In this document: piece by piece, positions 26,903 to 39,411 of the stretch
Position numbering within the stretch: the stretch's first letter is position 1
Layout of the letters: each line of letters starts with the position of its first letter
Assembly: GCF_020883495.1 (NCBI RefSeq)
Contig: NZ_CP086610.1
Coordinates: 2,771,501-2,835,500, forward strand
Source: Shinella zoogloeoides
GTDB taxonomy: Bacteria > Pseudomonadota > Alphaproteobacteria > Rhizobiales > Rhizobiaceae
Length of the DNA stretch: 64,000 nt
Direction of reading: 5' to 3'
Program-made: the position numbers and the translations under genes
Notes under the pieces: model-generated
The model's database searches: none
What the model saw: only the letters and a program-made list of their open reading frames with translations
Told to the model about the DNA's origin: nothing

Positions 26903-28081
26903 ATGACGAAGATGGCAGAAAAATCGACGCTCGTATCGCGCTTGCTGCGCGACCGCTCGGGCAATTTCGCGATGGTGACCGCCGTCGTCATCCCGGTCAT
27001 CCTCATGGCCGCCGGCGTCGCGATAGACCTCACCAAGACGGTCCTTGCGAAAGCCGAGCTGCAGGATGCGTCCGACGCCGCCGTTCTCGCCGCCGCGGCG
27101 GCGCTGGCGAACGACGGCAAATCCATCGACGAAGCCAGGATCATCGCCCAGGAGCTTTTCACGCTGCAGATGAGCGGGGCGTCCTCCATCGTCAAGGAAG
27201 GCGACGCGACGCTGGTCGACACCGCCCCCGTGATCAACATTACGGAAACGGCGATCGGGAGCACCGGCAAGTCGTACAAGGTGGAAATAGACGCCAGTTA
27301 TTCCGTAAAATACAACGTCCTCACGCGGCAGCTCCTCGGCCACCAGAACGGCACGCTGGAGACGACGAGCATCGCGGAAAGCGGCACGGCCGACTCGAAG
27401 AGCGCCTTCTCCATGTATTTCGTGCTCGACAAATCCGGGTCCATGGGCGAAGAAACGAAAAGCACCACGTCCTATCCCTGCCCTACCAAGAAGAAGCCGG
27501 ACAAGGTCTGCTCGAAGAACCTGACGCGTATCGAGTCGCTGAAGCTTGCGACCGCCAGCCTTCTCACCCAGATCGATATCGCCGACCCCACGGCGACCTA
27601 TGTGCGTACCGGCGCGGTTTCCTATAACAGCGCGGCCCAGAAAGCGAAGCCTCTCGACTGGGGCACAACAGGCGTTCTCGACTACGTCAACGCCCTGACG
27701 GCCGACGGCAACACGAACTCGGCCCCGGCCTTCAAGATCGCCTATGACAGCCTGATGCTCGATACGGAGGCGCAGGCTCACAAGGATAAGCAGGGCAACG
27801 GGCAGGTTCCCGCGAAATACATCGTCTTCATGACCGACGGTGACAACAACCAGAGCAACGCGGACAAGGTGACGCTGGAATATTGCGACCTTGCGCGTAC
27901 CAAGAAGATCGAAGTCTATACGATCGCCTTCATGGCGCCGAGCCGCGGCCAGGCCCTGCTCAGCGCCTGCGCCACCACGCAGAGCCACTACTTCCTCGCA
28001 GAGAGCACGGCGGACCTCCTCGCCGCCTTCAAGAGCATCGGCCAGCAGACCTCGAAGACAATCGCCCGCGTCACGAAATAA
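26903..28081 (+). CDS. TadG-like pilus-assembly protein with C-terminal von Willebrand A domain
   Basis: 392 residues. The N-terminal Tad/TadG-like segment LLRDRSGNFAMVTAVVIPVI runs into LMAAGVAIDLTKTVLAKAEL, giving one membrane anchor at about residues 22-45. The rest is predicted to be periplasmic. The VWA domain starts near 165 with the metal-ion site DKSGSM, and FMTDGDNNQS gives a later ligand. Such proteins occur in tad/Flp pilus loci, but no other tad gene is nearby, so it is an orphan copy. The ATG at 26903 is used; ATG 26912 is an alternative. It is monocistronic with a strong terminator. Confidence 0.88.
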   Translation: MTKMAEKSTLVSRLLRDRSGNFAMVTAVVIPVILMAAGVAIDLTKTVLAKAELQDASDAAVLAAAAALANDGKSIDEARIIAQELFTLQMSGASSIVKEGDATLVDTAPVINITETAIGSTGKSYKVEIDASYSVKYNVLTRQLLGHQNGTLETTSIAESGTADSKSAFSMYFVLDKSGSMGEETKSTTSYPCPTKKKPDKVCSKNLTRIESLKLATASLLTQIDIADPTATYVRTGAVSYNSAAQKAKPLDWGTTGVLDYVNALTADGNTNSAPAFKIAYDSLMLDTEAQAHKDKQGNGQVPAKYIVFMTDGDNNQSNADKVTLEYCDLARTKKIEVYTIAFMAPSRGQALLSACATTQSHYFLAESTADLLAAFKSIGQQTSKTIARVTK

Positions 28082-28110
28082 TCCGGGCCGTCCCGATCAG
28101 CGAAAGCCAG

Positions 28111-28139
28111 CCCGCCGCGCTCCCGCGCGGCGGGTTTTT
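28111..28139 (+). terminator. Terminator after the TadG-like gene
   Basis: CCCGCCGCGC pairs perfectly with GCGCGGCGGG across loop TCCC and is followed by five T residues. Confidence 0.93.
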
Positions 28140-28202
28140 CTACGTCCCGCCACCCGTTTCAGATATGCCGAAAATGCATGCGCCCTTTCTTGAAAAGGCA
28201 TA

Positions 28203-28231
28203 TTGCAAGCGCTTCGGATAGATGCATAAAT
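28203..28231 (+). promoter_or_regulatory. Candidate promoter of the glycogen operon
   Basis: TTGCAA (28203-28208) and ATAAAT (28226-28231) are 17 bases apart, in an AT-rich patch between the upstream terminator and glgP. The start would fall near 28238, about 55 bases before the glgP ATG. Confidence 0.5.
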
Positions 28232-28292
28232 TGATTTAAACGTGCTTTTCGCCAAGGCGGAGGCAGGCAATGCGAAGGGAAAAAGCTCACCG

Positions 28293-30752
28293 ATGACGAA
28301 CCGGGCAACCACCAACGACCTCGCTCCAGCCCCCCGTTCATCGGATAGAGAACAGCTTGCGACAGAGCTTCTGGAACGTCTCAAATATCGTATCGGCAAG
28401 GACCCGAAGGTCGCCAAGCCTCATGACTGGCTGACGGCGGCGATCCTCGTCGCGCGCGACCGTGTCACCGACAAGTGGATGGACTCCACGCGCCGCACCT
28501 ATTCCACCGGCGCCAAGCGCGTCTACTATCTGTCGCTGGAATTCCTCATCGGCCGCCTGATGCGTGACGCGATGACGAATATCGGCATTCTCGACGAGAT
28601 GCGCCACGCGCTCACCTCGCTCGGCGTCGATCTGGACGTCATCGCGGAACTGGAGCCGGACGCCGCGCTCGGCAATGGCGGTCTCGGCCGCCTCGCCGCC
28701 TGTTTCATGGAAAGCATGGCGACGGTGGACGTGCCGGCCTATGGCTACGGCATCCGCTACGTACACGGCCTCTTCCGCCAGCAGATGGCGGACGGCTGGC
28801 AGGTCGAGCTGCCCGAAACCTGGCTCGCCCACGGCAATCCTTGGGAATTCGAGCGTCGCGAAAGCTCTTACGAGATCGGCTTCGGCGGCGCCGTCGAGAC
28901 GATCAATATCGGCGAGGACAAGCAGCGCTTCGTCTGGAAGCCGGCCGAGCGCGTCATCGCCACGGCCTATGACACGCCGGCCGTCGGCTGGCGCGCCAAG
29001 CGCGTCAACACGCTGCGCCTGTGGGCCGCCAACCCCATCGACCCGATCCTGCTCGACGCATTCAATGCCGGCGACCATATCGGCGCTCTTCGCGAGAGCA
29101 ACAAGGCGGAAAGCCTGACGCGCGTGCTCTACCCGGCCGATGCCACGCCCGCCGGTCAGGAACTGCGCCTGCGCCAGGAGTTCTTCTTCTGCTCCGCCTC
29201 GCTGCAGGACATCCTGCGCCGCCACCTCCAGCAGTATCCGGACTTCACGTCGCTGCCGGATGCCGTCGCCATCCAGCTCAACGATACCCACCCCGCCGTC
29301 TCCGTCGCCGAACTGGTGCGCCTCCTGACGGACGTGCATGGTCTCGACTTCGACATCGCCTGGGATATCGCCCGCCGCACCTTCTCCTACACCAACCACA
29401 CGCTGCTGCCGGAAGCGCTGGAAAGCTGGCCCGTCCCGCTGTTCGAACGCCTGCTGCCGCGCCACATGCAGATCGTCTACGCGGTCAACGCCAGGATCCT
29501 GCTGGAAGCGCGCAAGGACCACGGTCTCGACGACCAGCGCGTCCGCAACATCTCGCTGATCGAGGAGAGCGGCGAACGCCGCGTGCGCATGGGCAACCTC
29601 GCCTTCGTCGGCTCGCATTCGATCAACGGCGTGTCGGCCTTGCATACCGAGCTGATGAAGGAAACGGTCTTTGCCGACCTTCACAAGCTCTATCCCGACC
29701 GCATCAACAACAAGACCAACGGCATCACCCCGCGCCGCTGGCTGATGCAATGCAACCCCGGCCTGTTCGAGCTGATCCGCGAGTCCATCGGCGACGCCTT
29801 CGTCGACGACGCCGAGGCGCTGCCGGCGCTGGACGCCTTCGCCGACAACCGGGATTTCCAGGAACGCTTCGCCGCGATCAAGCGCGAGAACAAGAACCGG
29901 CTTTCCAATCTGGTCGGCAGCCGCATGGGCGTGCGCATCGATCCCGCCGCGATGTTCGACATCCAGATCAAGCGCATCCACGAATACAAGCGCCAGCTTC
30001 TCAACATCATCGAGGCCGTCGCCCTCTACGACCAGATCCGCTCGCATCCCGAGCTGGACTGGGTCCCGCGTGTAAAGCTCTTCGCGGGCAAGGCGGCGCC
30101 GAGCTACCACAATGCCAAGCTGATCATCAAACTCGCCAACGACGTGGCCAAGGTGATCAACAACGACCCGGCCGTGCGCGGCCTGCTGAAGGTCGTCTTT
30201 GTGCCGAACTACAATGTCTCGCTCGCCGAGATCATGGTGCCGGCCGCCGACCTGTCCGAGCAGATTTCCACCGCCGGCATGGAAGCCTCCGGCACCGGCA
30301 ACATGAAGTTCGCGTTGAACGGCGCGCTGACCATCGGCACGCTCGACGGCGCGAATGTCGAGATGCGCGATCATGTCGGCGAGGAGAACATCGTCATCTT
30401 CGGCATGACGGCCGAGGAAGTGGCGAAGGTTCGCGCCGAGGGACACAATCCCCGCGCCATCATCGAGCAGTCCCGCGAGTTGTCGCAAGCCCTTCAGGCA
30501 ATCGCCTCCGGCGTCTTCTCACCCGACGACCGCAACCGCTTCGCCGGCCTCGTCGACGGCATCTACAATCACGACTGGTTCATGGTCGCCGCCGATTTCG
30601 ACGCCTATGCGAAAGCCCAGCGCGAAGTCGACGCCATCTGGACCGACAAGACGTCCTGGTATTCCAAGACCATCAGGAACACCGCCCGCATGGGCTGGTT
30701 CTCCTCCGACCGAACCATTCGCCAATACGCCAAGGACATCTGGAGAGCCTGA
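28293..30752 (+). CDS. glgP: Glycogen phosphorylase
   Basis: 819-residue GT35 enzyme that releases glucose-1-phosphate from glycogen ends. Family signatures include YLSLEFLIGRLMRDA, LGNGGLGRLAACFMESMA, KTNGITPRRWL, HEYKRQLLNI and the PLP site EASGTGNMKFALNGALTIGT, whose Lys672 forms the Schiff base. The start ATG at 28293 follows AAGGGA; a longer in-frame start at 28242 lacks similarity. It is first of a six-gene glycogen operon. Its TGA shares one base with the glgB ATG (TGATG), so the two are translationally coupled. The order of degradative and synthetic genes matches that known from Agrobacterium. Confidence 0.97.
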   Translation: MTNRATTNDLAPAPRSSDREQLATELLERLKYRIGKDPKVAKPHDWLTAAILVARDRVTDKWMDSTRRTYSTGAKRVYYLSLEFLIGRLMRDAMTNIGILDEMRHALTSLGVDLDVIAELEPDAALGNGGLGRLAACFMESMATVDVPAYGYGIRYVHGLFRQQMADGWQVELPETWLAHGNPWEFERRESSYEIGFGGAVETINIGEDKQRFVWKPAERVIATAYDTPAVGWRAKRVNTLRLWAANPIDPILLDAFNAGDHIGALRESNKAESLTRVLYPADATPAGQELRLRQEFFFCSASLQDILRRHLQQYPDFTSLPDAVAIQLNDTHPAVSVAELVRLLTDVHGLDFDIAWDIARRTFSYTNHTLLPEALESWPVPLFERLLPRHMQIVYAVNARILLEARKDHGLDDQRVRNISLIEESGERRVRMGNLAFVGSHSINGVSALHTELMKETVFADLHKLYPDRINNKTNGITPRRWLMQCNPGLFELIRESIGDAFVDDAEALPALDAFADNRDFQERFAAIKRENKNRLSNLVGSRMGVRIDPAAMFDIQIKRIHEYKRQLLNIIEAVALYDQIRSHPELDWVPRVKLFAGKAAPSYHNAKLIIKLANDVAKVINNDPAVRGLLKVVFVPNYNVSLAEIMVPAADLSEQISTAGMEASGTGNMKFALNGALTIGTLDGANVEMRDHVGEENIVIFGMTAEEVAKVRAEGHNPRAIIEQSRELSQALQAIASGVFSPDDRNRFAGLVDGIYNHDWFMVAADFDAYAKAQREVDAIWTDKTSWYSKTIRNTARMGWFSSDRTIRQYAKDIWRA

Positions 30753-32977
30753 TGACCGCACCGCCAAACAAGAGCACGACGGAAACCCAGTCAAATCTCT
30801 TGGCAGAGCTTCTGGCGAAGGCGGACATCGACGCGATCCTGGAAAGCCGGCACTGGGATCCCTTTGCCGTGCTCGGCCTGCACGCAGCCGGCGACAAGTA
30901 TGTCGCCCGCTGCTTCCTGCCGGGCGCGGCCGAGGTGACGGCCGAAACGCTTGCCGGCAAGGAGATCGGCGCACTGAAACAACTCCACCCGGACGGCATT
31001 TTCGCCGGCGAGGTGGCCCTGAAAAAGCTTCAGCCGATCCGCTACCGCGCCCGTAACGAGGGCGGCGAATGGGTGGTGATCGATCCCTACAGCTTCGGCC
31101 CCGTGCTCGGGCCGATGGACGACTACTATATCCGCGAAGGTTCGCACCTGCGCCTCTTCGACAAGATGGGCGCTCACCCGATGACGCTCGACGGCATCGA
31201 CGGCTTCCACTTCGCCGTCTGGGCGCCGAATGCCAAGCGCGTCTCCGTCGTCGGCAATTTCAACGAATGGGACGGCCGGCGCAACGCCATGCGCCTTCGC
31301 CGCGACACCGGCATCTGGGAAATCTTCCTGCCCGGCATCACCCCGGGCCATGCCTATAAATACGAGATCGTCGGCATCAACGGCGAGGTGCTGCCGCTGA
31401 AGGCCGACCCCTTCGCCCGCCGCTCGGAACTGCGCCCCAACAACGCCTCGATGACGACCGGCCCGATCGCCCAGAAGTGGGAGGACGAGGCGCATCTGGC
31501 CCATTGGGCAGGCACCGACGCCCGCCGCCAGCCGATCTCCATCTACGAAGTACACGCCGCCTCCTGGCAGCGCCATTCCGATGGCGGCATGCTGACATGG
31601 GACGAACTGGCCGACCGCCTCATCCCCTACTGCGTCGACATGGGCTTCACCCATATCGAGTTCCTGCCGATCTCCGAATATCCCTTCGATCCGTCCTGGG
31701 GCTACCAGACGACCGGCCTCTATTCGCCCACCGCCCGCTTCGGCGAGCCGGAAGGTTTCGCCCGCTTCGTCAACGGCTGCCACAAGGTCGGCATCGGCGT
31801 CATCCTCGACTGGGTGCCGGCGCATTTCCCGACCGACGCCCACGGCCTCGGCAAGTTCGACGGCACCGCGCTCTACGAGCATGAGGACCCGCGTCAGGGC
31901 TTCCACCCGGACTGGAACACGGCGATCTACAATTTCGGCCGCGCGGAAGTCCTCTCCTACCTCATCAACAACGCGCTCTACTGGGCGGAAAAGTTCCATC
32001 TCGACGGTCTGCGCGTCGATGCCGTCGCCTCGATGCTCTACCTCGACTATTCGCGCAAACACGGCGAATGGGTGCCGAACGAATATGGCGGCAACGAGAA
32101 TCTGGAGGCGGTGCGCTTCCTGCAATCCATGAACAGCCACGTCTATGCCGGCCATCCCGGCATCCTGACGATCGCGGAGGAATCCACCTCCTGGCCGAAG
32201 GTCTCCCATCCCGTGCATGAGGGCGGGCTTGGCTTCGGCTTCAAGTGGAACATGGGCTTCATGCACGACACGCTGCAATATCTGTCGCGCGAGCCGGTGC
32301 ATCGCAAGTTCCACCACAACGACATGACCTTCGGCCTGCTCTATGCCTTCACGGAGAACTTCGTGCTGCCGCTCAGCCACGACGAGGTGGTGCATGGCAA
32401 GGGTTCGCTGATCGCCAAGATGACAGGCGACGACTGGCAGAAATTCGCCAACCTGCGTGCCTATTACGGCTTCATGTGGGGCTATCCCGGCAAGAAGCTG
32501 CTCTTCATGGGCCAGGAATTCGCCCAGTGGCAGGAGTGGAGCGAGGCGCGCTCGCTCGACTGGAACCTGCTCGAATATCCGCTGCACGAGGGCATGCGCC
32601 GCCTTGTGCGCGATCTCAACGGCACCTATCGCTACAAGGCGGCGCTGCATGCACGCGACTGCGAGGGCGACGGCTTCGAATGGCTGATCGCCGACGACCG
32701 GGAGAACTCGGTCTTCGCCTGGCTGCGCAAGGCCCCCGGCGAAAAGCCGATTGCCGTCATCACCAACTTCACCCCCGTCCTGCGCGAGGGCTACGGAGTG
32801 CCGCTGCCGGTGGAGGGCCGGTGGCGGGAAATCCTCAACACCGACGCCGAAATCTACGGCGGCTCGGGCAAGGGGAACGGCGGGGCCGTCGAGGCCCGCA
32901 AGCATGACAATGGAAGGATCGCAGCCGACATCACGCTGCCGCCGCTGGCGACGGTGATGCTCGAACTGGATGCATGA
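30752..32977 (+). CDS. glgB: 1,4-alpha-glucan branching enzyme
   Basis: 741-residue GH13 enzyme that adds alpha-1,6 branches to glycogen. An N-terminal extension and CBM48 domain ([20 protein letters not shown]) precede the barrel. The barrel has [25 protein letters not shown] (nucleophile Asp), ILTIAEEST (acid Glu) and [14 protein letters not shown]. The start is the ATG overlapping the glgP stop; an open frame continues upstream inside glgP but is not coding. Length and domains are complete. A short palindromic repeat separates it from glgC. Confidence 0.97.
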   Translation: MTAPPNKSTTETQSNLLAELLAKADIDAILESRHWDPFAVLGLHAAGDKYVARCFLPGAAEVTAETLAGKEIGALKQLHPDGIFAGEVALKKLQPIRYRARNEGGEWVVIDPYSFGPVLGPMDDYYIREGSHLRLFDKMGAHPMTLDGIDGFHFAVWAPNAKRVSVVGNFNEWDGRRNAMRLRRDTGIWEIFLPGITPGHAYKYEIVGINGEVLPLKADPFARRSELRPNNASMTTGPIAQKWEDEAHLAHWAGTDARRQPISIYEVHAASWQRHSDGGMLTWDELADRLIPYCVDMGFTHIEFLPISEYPFDPSWGYQTTGLYSPTARFGEPEGFARFVNGCHKVGIGVILDWVPAHFPTDAHGLGKFDGTALYEHEDPRQGFHPDWNTAIYNFGRAEVLSYLINNALYWAEKFHLDGLRVDAVASMLYLDYSRKHGEWVPNEYGGNENLEAVRFLQSMNSHVYAGHPGILTIAEESTSWPKVSHPVHEGGLGFGFKWNMGFMHDTLQYLSREPVHRKFHHNDMTFGLLYAFTENFVLPLSHDEVVHGKGSLIAKMTGDDWQKFANLRAYYGFMWGYPGKKLLFMGQEFAQWQEWSEARSLDWNLLEYPLHEGMRRLVRDLNGTYRYKAALHARDCEGDGFEWLIADDRENSVFAWLRKAPGEKPIAVITNFTPVLREGYGVPLPVEGRWREILNTDAEIYGGSGKGNGGAVEARKHDNGRIAADITLPPLATVMLELDA

Positions 32978-32979
32978 AG

Positions 32980-33011
32980 CGCAATTCCGGCAAGGCGTGC
33001 TGCGGAATTGC
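32980..33011. repeat. Rhizobial palindromic repeat, short copy
   Basis: GCAATTCCG and CGGAATTGC form perfect 9-bp arms around a 14-base loop, in the 64-base gap between glgB and glgC. The ACAAAGAACAGG sequence right after it resembles the tail seen at 23371. In the transcript it would be a hairpin that could set relative mRNA stability. Confidence 0.7.
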
Positions 33012-33041
33012 ACAAAGAACAGGGATAATCGGGAGGACACC

Positions 33042-34304
33042 ATGGAGCAGAAGCGCAATCAACCCCTCGCCCGCGATGCGATGGCCTATGTTCTGGCAGG
33101 GGGACGCGGCAGCCGCCTCAAGGAGCTGACCGACCGGCGCGCCAAGCCCGCCGTGCATTTCGGCGGCAAGGCGCGCATCATCGATTTCGCGCTCTCCAAT
33201 GCGCTGAACTCCGGTATCCGACGCATCGGCGTCGCCACCCAGTACAAGGCCCATTCGCTGATCCGCCACATGCAGCGCGGCTGGAACTTCTTCCGTCCCG
33301 AGCGTAACGAGAGCTTCGATATCCTGCCCGCCTCCCAGCGCGTCTCCGAGACCCAGTGGTACGAAGGCACGGCCGACGCCGTCTACCAGAATATCGACAT
33401 CATCGAGGATTACGGCGTCGAATACATGGTCATCCTGGCCGGCGACCATATCTATAAGATGGACTACGAGCTGATGCTTCAGCAGCACGTGGATTCCGGC
33501 GCGCAGGTCACCATCGGCTGCCTCGAAGTGCCGCGCATGGAAGCGACCGGGTTCGGCGTCATGCATGTCGACGAGAAGGACCAGATCATCGCCTTCGTGG
33601 AAAAGCCGGCCGATCCGCCGGGCATTCCCGGCAATCCGGAAATGGCGCTCGCCTCCATGGGCATCTACGTCTTCCACACGAAGTTCCTGATGGACCTGCT
33701 GCGCCGCGACGCCGCCGACCCGACCTCCAGCCGCGACTTCGGCAAGGACATCATCCCCTATATCGTGCAGCACGGCAAAGCCGTCGCCCACCGCTTCACC
33801 GCCTCCTGCGTGCGCTCGGACTTCGAGCGCGAGGCCTACTGGCGCGACGTCGGCACCATCGACGCCTATTGGCAGGCCAATATCGACCTGACCGACGTCA
33901 CCCCGGAACTCGACATCTACGACGGCTCCTGGCCGATCTGGACCTTCGCCGAGATCAAGCCGCCGGCGAAATTCGTGCATGACGACGAGAACCGCCGCGG
34001 CTCGGCGACCTCCTCGCTGATTTCCGGCGACTGCATCATCTCCGGCGCCTCGCTGAACCGCAGCCTGCTGTTCACCGGCGTGCGCGCCAATTCCTATTCC
34101 CGCCTCGAAGGGGCCGTCATCCTGCCGAACGTGATGATCGGCCGGCATGCGCAACTCAGGAATGTCGTCATCGACAGCCGGGTCGTCATCCCGGAGGGCC
34201 TCGTCGTCGGCGAGGACCCGGAACTCGATGCCAAGCGCTTCCGCCGCTCGGAGAACGGCATATGCCTCATCACGCAGCCGATGATCGACAAGCTGGAGCT
34301 ATAG
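33042..34304 (+). CDS. glgC: Glucose-1-phosphate adenylyltransferase (ADP-glucose pyrophosphorylase)
   Basis: 420-residue enzyme making ADP-glucose from glucose-1-phosphate and ATP, the committed step of glycogen synthesis. [20 protein letters not shown] is the nucleotide-binding loop. [32 protein letters not shown] and VEKPADPPG form the sugar-phosphate and catalytic region. The C-terminal left-handed beta-helix carries [20 protein letters not shown]. The N-terminal basic stretch [12 protein letters not shown] is where allosteric activators bind in family members. The ATG at 33042 has GGGAGGA. It ends 7 bases before glgA. Confidence 0.97.
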   Translation: MEQKRNQPLARDAMAYVLAGGRGSRLKELTDRRAKPAVHFGGKARIIDFALSNALNSGIRRIGVATQYKAHSLIRHMQRGWNFFRPERNESFDILPASQRVSETQWYEGTADAVYQNIDIIEDYGVEYMVILAGDHIYKMDYELMLQQHVDSGAQVTIGCLEVPRMEATGFGVMHVDEKDQIIAFVEKPADPPGIPGNPEMALASMGIYVFHTKFLMDLLRRDAADPTSSRDFGKDIIPYIVQHGKAVAHRFTASCVRSDFEREAYWRDVGTIDAYWQANIDLTDVTPELDIYDGSWPIWTFAEIKPPAKFVHDDENRRGSATSSLISGDCIISGASLNRSLLFTGVRANSYSRLEGAVILPNVMIGRHAQLRNVVIDSRVVIPEGLVVGEDPELDAKRFRRSENGICLITQPMIDKLEL

Positions 34305-34311
34305 CCGCGAC

Positions 34312-35751
34312 ATGAAAATCCTTTCGGTGGCATCCGAAGTATTCCCGCTCATCAAGACGGGAGGCCTCGCCGACGTCGCCGGCGCATTGCCGCTCGCGCT
34401 CGCCGGACATGGCATGCACATGCGCACGCTCATGCCCGGCTATCCGGCGGTCATGCAGCGGCTGGCGAAGACCGAGGTGGTCGCGACCTTCGACGACCTG
34501 CTCGGCGAGCCGGCCCGCATCCTCGCGGCAAAGCACGAGGGCCTCGATATCCTCGTGCTCGACGCACCGGGTTTCTTCGACCGCCCGGGCGGTCCCTACA
34601 CGGATGCGACCGCCAAGGATTTTCCCGACAACTGGCGGCGCTTCGCCGCCCTTTCGCTGGCCGGCGCGGAAATCGCCCGCGGCCTGCTTTTCGGCTGGCG
34701 GCCGGATATCGTCCACGCCCATGACTGGCAGGCGGCAATGACGGCCGTCTACATGCGCTATACCGGCCTCCAGAACATTCCGACCGTGATCACCGTGCAC
34801 AACCTCGCCTTCCAGGGCCAGTTCGGCCCGGAGATATTCCCCGAGCTCGGCCTGCCGCCGGAGGCGTTCTCCGTCGACGGGCTGGAATATTACGGCGATG
34901 TCGGCTTCCTCAAGGGTGGCCTGCGCACGGCCTGGTCGATCACCACGGTCAGTCCCACCTACGCCCAGGAGATCACGACCCCGGAATACGGCATGGGTCT
35001 CGAAGGCCTCATCAATGCCCGCGTCGCCGACCTCGACGGCATCGTCAACGGCATCGACACCGCCGTCTGGAACCCCGAGACCGACCCGCATATCGCCCGC
35101 CCTTTCGCCGCCGGCTCGCTGAAGAAACGCGCCGTCAACCGACAGGCCCTCGTCGAGCGTTTCAACCTCGATGACGACGACGGCCCGATCTTCTGCATCG
35201 TCAGCCGCCTCACCTGGCAGAAGGGCATCGACATCATCGCCGAAGTCGCCGACTGGATCGTGCAGCAGGGCGGCAAGCTCGCCGTGCTCGGCTCCGGCGA
35301 TCAGGGCCTCGAAGGCGCGCTGCTCGCCGCAGCCTCCCGCCATCGCGGTCGCATCGGCATCGTCATCGGCTATAACGAGCCGCTGTCGCACCTCATGCAG
35401 GCCGGCAGCGACGCCATCCTCATTCCGTCGCGCTTCGAGCCCTGCGGCCTCACTCAGCTCTACGGCCTGCGCTACGGCTGCATTCCCGTCGTCGCGCGCA
35501 CCGGCGGCCTTGCCGATACCGTCATCGACGCCAACGAGGCCGCCCTTTCCGCCCGCGTCGCCACGGGCTTCCAGTTCACCCCCATCAATGCCGATGGCCT
35601 GCGCCAGGCGCTGCGCCGGGCCTTCAAGGCCTACGCCGAACCGAAAGTCTGGGCGCGCATCCAGAACCAGGGCATGAAATCGGACGTTTCCTGGGAAAAC
35701 AGCGCCGCGCGCTATGCCGACCTCTATTCCAGCCTTCTTGCGAAAGTCTAA
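34312..35751 (+). CDS. glgA: Glycogen synthase (ADP-glucose, GT5)
   Basis: 479-residue glycosyltransferase that extends alpha-1,4-glucan using ADP-glucose. The N-terminus [22 protein letters not shown] contains the KTGGL motif with Lys15, the ADP-glucose contact known from E. coli Glg[10 protein letters not shown] and [10 protein letters not shown] lie in the acceptor half. The C-terminal half has [10 protein letters not shown] and [17 protein letters not shown] with the conserved Glu. It follows glgC by 7 bases and precedes pgm by 3 bases, so all are one transcript. Confidence 0.97.
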   Translation: MKILSVASEVFPLIKTGGLADVAGALPLALAGHGMHMRTLMPGYPAVMQRLAKTEVVATFDDLLGEPARILAAKHEGLDILVLDAPGFFDRPGGPYTDATAKDFPDNWRRFAALSLAGAEIARGLLFGWRPDIVHAHDWQAAMTAVYMRYTGLQNIPTVITVHNLAFQGQFGPEIFPELGLPPEAFSVDGLEYYGDVGFLKGGLRTAWSITTVSPTYAQEITTPEYGMGLEGLINARVADLDGIVNGIDTAVWNPETDPHIARPFAAGSLKKRAVNRQALVERFNLDDDDGPIFCIVSRLTWQKGIDIIAEVADWIVQQGGKLAVLGSGDQGLEGALLAAASRHRGRIGIVIGYNEPLSHLMQAGSDAILIPSRFEPCGLTQLYGLRYGCIPVVARTGGLADTVIDANEAALSARVATGFQFTPINADGLRQALRRAFKAYAEPKVWARIQNQGMKSDVSWENSAARYADLYSSLLAKV

Positions 35752-37386
<1,635 letters not shown>

Positions 37387-37387
37387 C

Positions 37388-39361
37388 ATGACCGTCACCG
37401 CCCCCTCCTTCGCACCGGGCGCCACGCTCTCCGGGGACGGGGTGGAATTCGCGGTCTATTCGCGCGATGCCGCCCGCGTCCAGCTCTGCCTGTTCGACAG
37501 CGCGGGCGACAAGGAACTCGCCCGCCTCGCCATGGGGCGGGACGAGACCGGCTTCCACCGCGTCTTCGTCGAGGGCGCGGCCGCCGGCACGCGCTACGGC
37601 TTCCGCGCCGATGGCGTCTATTCGCCCGACCACGGCCTCTGGTTCGATCCGGCAAAGCTGCTGGTCGATCCCTATGCGAAGGAACTCGACCGCCGCTTCG
37701 TGCATGACGGCCGGCTGGCGCTCTTCGGGGCGGAGACGGCGGACATCGCGCCGAAGGCCATCGTCACCCGCGACAATCCGGTCGAGGTGAAGCCCCCGCT
37801 TTTCCGCCCCGGCGGCTTCGTCTACGAAGTGGCCGTGCGCGCCTTCACCATGCTGCATCCCGACGTGCCGGAGAAAATGCGCGGCACCGTCGGCGCGCTT
37901 GCCCATCCCGCCTTGCTTGCCCACCTCAAGCGCCTCGGCGTCGATGCGGTGGAGCTGATGCCGATCACCGCCTGGATCGACGAACGCCACCTGCCGCCGC
38001 TCGGCCTGTTCAATAGCTGGGGCTACAATCCCATCGCCCTGATGGCGCTCGACCCGCGCCTCGTGCCCGGCGGCTGGAGGGAATTGGCCGATACGGTCGC
38101 GGCGCTGCGCGCCGAAGGCATCGGCACCATCCTCGACCTCGTCTTCAACCATTCCGGCGAGAGCGACCGCCACGGCGCGACGCTCTCCATGCGCGGCCTC
38201 GACAACCTCACCTATTATCGCCATGTGCCGGGCCAGCCGGGCGAACTGATCAACGACACCGGCTGCGGCAACACGATAGCCGGTGAGCATCCCGTCGTGC
38301 GCCAGCTCGTGCTCGACAGCCTGCGCCATTTCGTGCGCCATGCCGGCGTCGACGGCTTCCGCTTCGACCTCGCCACCATTCTCGGCCGCGAGGCGGACGG
38401 CTTTTCCGCCCGCGCCGCCCTGCTTTCGGAAATCTGCGCGGACCCGCTCCTGAAGGACCGCGTGCTGATCGCCGAACCGTGGGACATCGGCCCCGGCGGC
38501 TACCAGCTCGGCAATTTCCCAAAACCCTTCCTCGAATGGAACGACCGCTTCCGCGACGACGCCCGCATGTTCTGGCGCGGCGACAGCCACAGGCTGGGCA
38601 GCTTCGTCACCGCCTTCGCCGGCTCGGCGGACATCTTTTCCCGGAACGGCGGCACCGAAACCCGCACCGTCAATTTCCTCGCCGCCCATGACGGCTTCAC
38701 GCTGGCCGACCTCGTCTCCCATACCGTCAAGCACAACGGCGCGAACGGCGAGGACAACCGCGACGGCCACAACGAGAACCATTCCTGGAACAACGGGGCG
38801 GAAGGCGCGACGACCGACGGCGCCGTGCTTGTCGCCCGCAGAGCGGATATCAAGGCGCTGCTCGCGAGCCTCTTCCTCTCCCGCGGCACGATCATGCTGA
38901 CGGCCGGCGACGAGGGCGGGCGCAGCCAGCAAGGCAACAACAACGCCTATTGCCAGGACAACGCCATTACCTGGATGCATTGGGACCGGCTGGACGACGG
39001 CCTGATCGAGCATACGGCCATGCTCTCGGCGATCCGCAAGCGCTTCCCGGCGCTCGGGGAAACGGCCTTCCTCAGCGGCGCGGGCGATGTCGAATGGCTG
39101 ACGCTCGCCGGCACGCCGATGACGGTCGCGGACTGGGAAGCGCCTTTTGCCGGCACGCTGTTGGCGCTGCTCGTCACGCCGGACCTCCAGCAGAAACGCA
39201 GCGTCCGCCTTGCTATTGCCCTTAATCGCACGCATGGCGAACAGGCGCTCGCCCTGCCCGCGCCGGAAACGCGGGAATGGGTGAGCCTCCTGACCGCCAA
39301 CCACCCGGCGACCGGACTGCTGCGGGCGCGCTCGGTCGAGATTTTTGTCGAAAGCCACTGA
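37388..39361 (+). CDS. glgX: Glycogen debranching enzyme
   Basis: 657-residue GH13 isoamylase-type enzyme that removes the short branches left after GlgP action. A CBM48 N-terminal domain (VEFAVYSRDAARVQLCLFD) precedes the barrel. The catalytic elements are DLVFNHSGES, VDGFRFDLATILG (nucleophile), LIAEPWDIGPGGYQLGNF (acid) and FLAAHDGFTLADLV. It is the last gene of the glycogen operon and shares a one-base junction with pgm. No clear intrinsic terminator follows. It is slightly shorter at the C-terminus than many homologues, but no motif is lost. Confidence 0.95.
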   Translation: MTVTAPSFAPGATLSGDGVEFAVYSRDAARVQLCLFDSAGDKELARLAMGRDETGFHRVFVEGAAAGTRYGFRADGVYSPDHGLWFDPAKLLVDPYAKELDRRFVHDGRLALFGAETADIAPKAIVTRDNPVEVKPPLFRPGGFVYEVAVRAFTMLHPDVPEKMRGTVGALAHPALLAHLKRLGVDAVELMPITAWIDERHLPPLGLFNSWGYNPIALMALDPRLVPGGWRELADTVAALRAEGIGTILDLVFNHSGESDRHGATLSMRGLDNLTYYRHVPGQPGELINDTGCGNTIAGEHPVVRQLVLDSLRHFVRHAGVDGFRFDLATILGREADGFSARAALLSEICADPLLKDRVLIAEPWDIGPGGYQLGNFPKPFLEWNDRFRDDARMFWRGDSHRLGSFVTAFAGSADIFSRNGGTETRTVNFLAAHDGFTLADLVSHTVKHNGANGEDNRDGHNENHSWNNGAEGATTDGAVLVARRADIKALLASLFLSRGTIMLTAGDEGGRSQQGNNNAYCQDNAITWMHWDRLDDGLIEHTAMLSAIRKRFPALGETAFLSGAGDVEWLTLAGTPMTVADWEAPFAGTLLALLVTPDLQQKRSVRLAIALNRTHGEQALALPAPETREWVSLLTANHPATGLLRARSVEIFVESH

Positions 39362-39411
39362 AGTTCACTGCCCGGACAGGCGGCCTTTCTAGAAGAGGCC
39401 TGACTCGTTCC

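Noticed and set aside
29021..30751. In-frame upstream extension of glgB through glgP
   Set aside because: The frame happens to be open, but similarity to branching enzymes starts at the ATG overlapping the glgP stop, and the upstream translation is Arg-rich shadow sequence.
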